The notes under the pieces were generated by a model. It made no database searches. It was not told the DNA's origin and saw nothing but the letters and a program-made list of their open reading frames with translations. A DNA stretch of 16,949 bases, taken from assembly GCA_024636225.1 (NCBI GenBank), contig JAGXHN010000023.1:1-16949 (forward strand), read 5' to 3'. Below are positions 15,155-16,949 of the stretch, in pieces (positions within the stretch are counted from its first letter, which is position 1; each line of letters starts with the position of its first letter). A program made the position numbers and the translations under genes. Source of the DNA: Desulfuromonadaceae bacterium. Lineage in GTDB: Bacteria; Desulfobacterota; Desulfuromonadia; Desulfuromonadales; UBA2294.

Positions 15155-15527
15155 GCTTGAACTTTAAGCGCTCTATGAGACTGAATATGACACAACCGGT
15201 CAAGGCGCCGAGAAGATTCGCCAGAAGATCCAACCACTCCCCCCGTCTGGACGTTGTCAAAGAGAGCTGTAAAATTTCCAGAACCGCGCCGATCACCGAT
15301 GCGTACAAAAATGAGAGAATCAGCGTCGATCTACGCTTTAACCGCAGACGCAGAGCCTGACAGGCGAGCCAGGCGGTTACGGCGTAGGCGAGAAAATGCC
15401 CGACCTTGTCCTGATTGGAAAAGAGCTGCACAGAAGAAGAGACAGAGCGCAACGACAATACGACCAGAACTGCCGTAAAGATAATGAGGAGCAACAGATA
15501 GATTTTAAAACGCAAGCGACCGGTCAA
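15132..15527 (-). CDS. VanZ-family membrane protein
   Basis: The 131-residue protein has four predicted membrane segments (about 8-25, 44-60, 66-88, 98-118). It carries the polar signature of the VanZ family: DKVGHFLAY (D40, K41, H44), EILQ (84-87), R95, and EWLDLLANLLG with D100 and N104. VanZ of enterococci lowers teicoplanin sensitivity, but most chromosomal members have no known role and are not resistance genes. The start is a TTG at 15525-15527 preceded by AGGA about 9 nt upstream. Its 3' end overlaps the AddB-like gene, so the three genes are probably one transcript. A small VanZ-like gene ahead of a repair complex may only reflect operon packing. Confidence 0.85.
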   Translation of the reverse strand: MTGRLRFKIYLLLLIIFTAVLVVLSLRSVSSSVQLFSNQDKVGHFLAYAVTAWLACQALRLRLKRRSTLILSFLYASVIGAVLEILQLSLTTSRRGEWLDLLANLLGALTGCVIFSLIERLKFKHEPDETD

Positions 15528-15574
15528 ATGCTTATATCCTGATAAAAAGAGAGTTTACGGATCTGCACAAACGT

Positions 15575-16018
15575 TTATCGGTACAGATACTGAAAGGTAA
15601 ATTGTCTCTTCTTCTCATCTTCTAATTTTGAACCGACGATAAAGAGATACGTACCGTGCTGCGGCAGAGTCATATCTGCAACAAAAATTTCAGGTTGGCC
15701 AGCTGTCGACTTCATCCAGACCGGTTCGATTGCAGCACCGTACAGTCGGCGATACTTGATCCCGACCAGAGCCTTCTCGATCGCAGCGCCAGTCCGTTCG
15801 TTAACAAAGACCACCCTCACCCTGTGGGTCGCCCCGGCGCTCTTCTCCGTATCCAATCTGGTGACATAAGCCGTTGCGCGAACACCTGCGGTCGACATCA
15901 CTCCGACCCGGGTCAAACTTTTCAGATCAACCGGCGCCGACGCGGCAAAGAGCCGGGGAGAGATCAGCAGAATAAGGAGCGCAAAAATTGTAAAAACACG
16001 AAGATGTAAAATTGACAT
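15575..16018 (-). CDS. Exported protein with a possible YtkA/FixH-like beta-sandwich domain
   Basis: The 147-residue product starts with a signal peptide (MSILHLRVFTIFALLILLISPRLFA, cleavage near residue 25). The remainder is rich in beta strands: THRVRVVFVNERTGAAIEKALVGIKY, then EPVWMKSTAG, FVADMTLPQHGTYLFIVGSKLED and FTFQYLY. This order (a 'modifiable' first strand pair, then a polar 'mltlp..G.Y' strand and a final 'tf.f' strand) is like YtkA- or FixH-type domains that face the periplasm, but the match is from general pattern only. The ATG follows AGAGG 9 nt upstream. The VanZ-like gene begins 47 nt downstream. Function is unknown. Confidence 0.78.
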   Translation of the reverse strand: MSILHLRVFTIFALLILLISPRLFAASAPVDLKSLTRVGVMSTAGVRATAYVTRLDTEKSAGATHRVRVVFVNERTGAAIEKALVGIKYRRLYGAAIEPVWMKSTAGQPEIFVADMTLPQHGTYLFIVGSKLEDEKKRQFTFQYLYR

Positions 16019-16049
16019 AGTAAAAACCTCTTACAGATAAAGTGCAGAC

Positions 16050-16055
16050 AGCATA
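16050..16055 (-). promoter_or_regulatory. Extended -10 candidate for the small exported gene
   Basis: The minus strand reads TGCTATGCT, a TGn-extended -10 element, 31 nt upstream of the ATG at 16018. No good -35 is seen, only a T-run at the expected place. The gap of 126 nt after the zinc-ribbon gene fits a new transcription start here. Confidence 0.35.
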
Positions 16056-16144
16056 GCACAGTAAGAAGCTAAAAAAAAATCGTTTAGACAGGAAAAAACA
16101 GGGTAATCACATTCGATACTCTATAACTTTTGCGACCGCCTGTT

Positions 16145-16417
16145 TCAGCGACCACGGGCGCCACATTCAGGACAGTAGGACCAGGCGGGATGAAGATTGG
16201 AGCCACATTTGCGGCACTTGCAGAAACGATTGGCGCGCCAGCGCAAAAAGAGCAGAAGAGAAAAGGCGGCCAGAATAACAGCGGCCCAGAGAAGAGTATT
16301 CGGGCCGATGCGCCAGAAATCAGCAGTAGTACAGCGACCACAGCCAATCGCCCAGTAATTATAATACCAGACAACCAGTGCAACCGGCACGATCAGAATC
16401 AGGGAGAATCGAAACAT
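16145..16417 (-). CDS. Two-helix membrane protein with a C-terminal zinc ribbon
   Basis: I start at the ATG at 16415-16417 (MFRFSLILIV), 8 nt after the stop of the preceding gene; an upstream in-frame ATG at 16492 would overlap that gene by 67 nt. The 90-residue product has two membrane segments (about 5-24 and 41-59) and a basic turn. A zinc ribbon follows: C68-x2-C71, ten residues, C82-x2-C85. The short loop between the helices holds another pair, C26-GR-C29, which would face the periplasm if the ribbon is cytoplasmic. The gene follows another zinc-ribbon gene and an ABC ATPase gene in the same direction, so an accessory role for the transporter is a reasonable guess, no more. No function is known to me. 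Confidence 0.75.
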   Translation of the reverse strand: MFRFSLILIVPVALVVWYYNYWAIGCGRCTTADFWRIGPNTLLWAAVILAAFSLLLFLRWRANRFCKCRKCGSNLHPAWSYCPECGARGR

Positions 16418-16425
16418 GGGAGTTC

Positions 16426-16668
16426 TCACTTCTGTTGGGAAACGCCACACCAGGGACAAAAGAGGTGCGTAACCGATCGGGAACGGCCGCATCCTCTGCA
16501 GTGTCTGCGCAGCAGATGTTTACAGGCAGGACAGATCAGATGCTCACTGCTCACCTCCTGGCTGCAACAAGGGCAGATCTCTGTGAGAGACGATGTCTGC
16601 TGCTTCCTGAGTTCAGATTCAATCAGCAGCAGCAGAATAAACAGAATGATAGAGATGATCAGAACCAT
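16426..16668 (-). CDS. Single-helix membrane protein with two zinc ribbons
   Basis: The ATG at 16666-16668 follows GGGTGA, which overlaps the stop of the ABC ATPase gene; the genes are 4 nt apart and probably translationally coupled. An in-frame ATG at 16698 would overlap the ATPase by 26 nt. The 80-residue product has one N-terminal membrane helix (about 2-17). A short charged linker leads to two regular zinc ribbons: C32-x2-C35 with C46-x2-C49, and C57-x2-C60 with C71-x2-C74, each with a ten-residue spacer. Such double ribbons can bind nucleic acid, protein or membrane components. As there is no catalytic motif, it is more likely a scaffold or partner than an enzyme. Its role is unknown. 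Confidence 0.78.
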   Translation of the reverse strand: MVLIISIILFILLLLIESELRKQQTSSLTEICPCCSQEVSSEHLICPACKHLLRRHCRGCGRSRSVTHLFCPWCGVSQQK

Positions 16669-16672
16669 AAGT

Positions 16673-16949
16673 TCACCCGACGGCAGCAACCGGTTCACTC
16701 TTTAAGGTGGTATCTGTTGCGATCGCGCCATCCTTCAATTCGACAATGCGATTAAAATAGTGCTCGATTCCGGTATTATGCGTCACCATGATAATGGTCT
16801 GCCCATCCCGATTCAATTGCGTAAACAGATTCATAATTTCAGTGCTGGTGGCACTGTCGAGACTCCCGGTCGGTTCATCCGCCAGAATCAGCGGCGGATG
16901 ATTGACCAGAGCGCGCGCAATCGCCACCCGCTCCTGTTCTCCGCCGGAC
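16673..16949 (-). CDS. ABC transporter ATP-binding protein, MacB/LolD type (partial, N-terminus off the right edge)
   Basis: Only the last 91 codons are in the window. They hold the end of the signature motif [14 protein letters not shown], the Walker [13 protein letters not shown] and the switch histidine in MVTHN. They finish with a short tail after LKDGAIATD. The '[10 protein letters not shown]' form and the position of the switch loop are typical of the MacB/LolD/FtsE branch, which powers lipoprotein release, peptide or macrolide efflux, and similar transport across the inner membrane. The Walker A part and, presumably, the permease lie beyond the right edge. The next two genes, both zinc-ribbon proteins, follow with gaps of 4 and 8 nt. 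Confidence 0.93.
   Translation of the reverse strand, partial: SGGEQERVAIARALVNHPPLILADEPTGSLDSATSTEIMNLFTQLNRDGQTIIMVTHNTGIEHYFNRIVELKDGAIATDTTLKSEPVAAVG

Noticed and set aside
16090..16146. Terminator after the zinc-ribbon genes: AAACAGG pairing with CCTGTTT followed by T residues on the minus strand.
   Set aside because: The loop is about 36 nt and contains no further stem that I can see, so it is too weak to list as a feature.
16084..16383. 99-codon minus-strand frame near the right end.
   Set aside because: It overlaps the zinc-ribbon gene in a different frame, lacks its CxxC pattern and has no ribosome-binding site.

Overview
The window looks like a stretch of chromosome from a deltaproteobacterium of the Desulfuromonadales type (Geobacter, Desulfuromonas, Pelobacter relatives). 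This is an inference from protein flavour: an IHF-beta-like protein of the Geobacter type, XRE-cupin regulators, a membrane GGDEF protein and an AddAB-like nuclease pair. Base composition appears close to balanced and genes are tightly packed. I see no tRNA, rRNA, CRISPR array, insertion sequence or prophage gene.

Layout. (1) Positions 1-1127, minus strand: a secreted outer-membrane-type protein whose C-terminus runs off the left edge; its last visible part is a run of perfect 15-bp repeats encoding PTVAA. (2) 1128-1617: about 490 bases without a convincing gene, holding the leader of that protein. (3) 1618-1893, minus: an IHF-beta/HU DNA-bending protein with a clear sigma-70 promoter. (4) 1988-3137, minus: two tandem paralogous XRE-cupin regulators. 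(5) 3150-3336: a compact divergent control region with a BirA-type operator (TTGTCAACC-N14-GGTTGACAG) that supplies a TTGACA -35 box to each of two divergent promoters. (6) 3337-6405, plus: bioB-bioD-bioA, followed by a small exported protein (6444-6905) and a membrane diguanylate cyclase (6955-8166). (7) 8189-8956, minus: an exported surface-antigen-like protein with a ten-G tract in its coding sequence. (8) 9127-15527, minus: an AddA-like helicase-nuclease, an AddB-like iron-sulfur nuclease and a VanZ-like membrane protein, overlapping one another. (9) 15575-16018, minus: a small exported protein. (10) 16145-16949, minus: two tiny membrane-anchored zinc-ribbon proteins downstream of the end of a MacB/LolD-type ABC transporter ATPase that runs off the right edge.

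How the genes work together. BioA, BioD and BioB perform the last three steps of biotin synthesis (KAPA to DAPA to dethiobiotin to biotin); bioF and the pimeloyl-forming genes are not in the window. BirA with biotinyl-AMP is expected to shut off the operon, and by geometry perhaps the XRE-cupin pair too. The AddB-like and AddA-like proteins should form a two-nuclease, one-motor double-strand-break resection complex.

Most worth checking are the shared BirA/dual-promoter region with an overlapping second palindrome, the duplicated regulators with identical recognition helices, the two poly-G tracts (one at the addB/addA-like junction, where loss of one G would fuse the genes), and the unexplained zinc-ribbon pair beside the ABC transporter. 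None of these is a proven new system.
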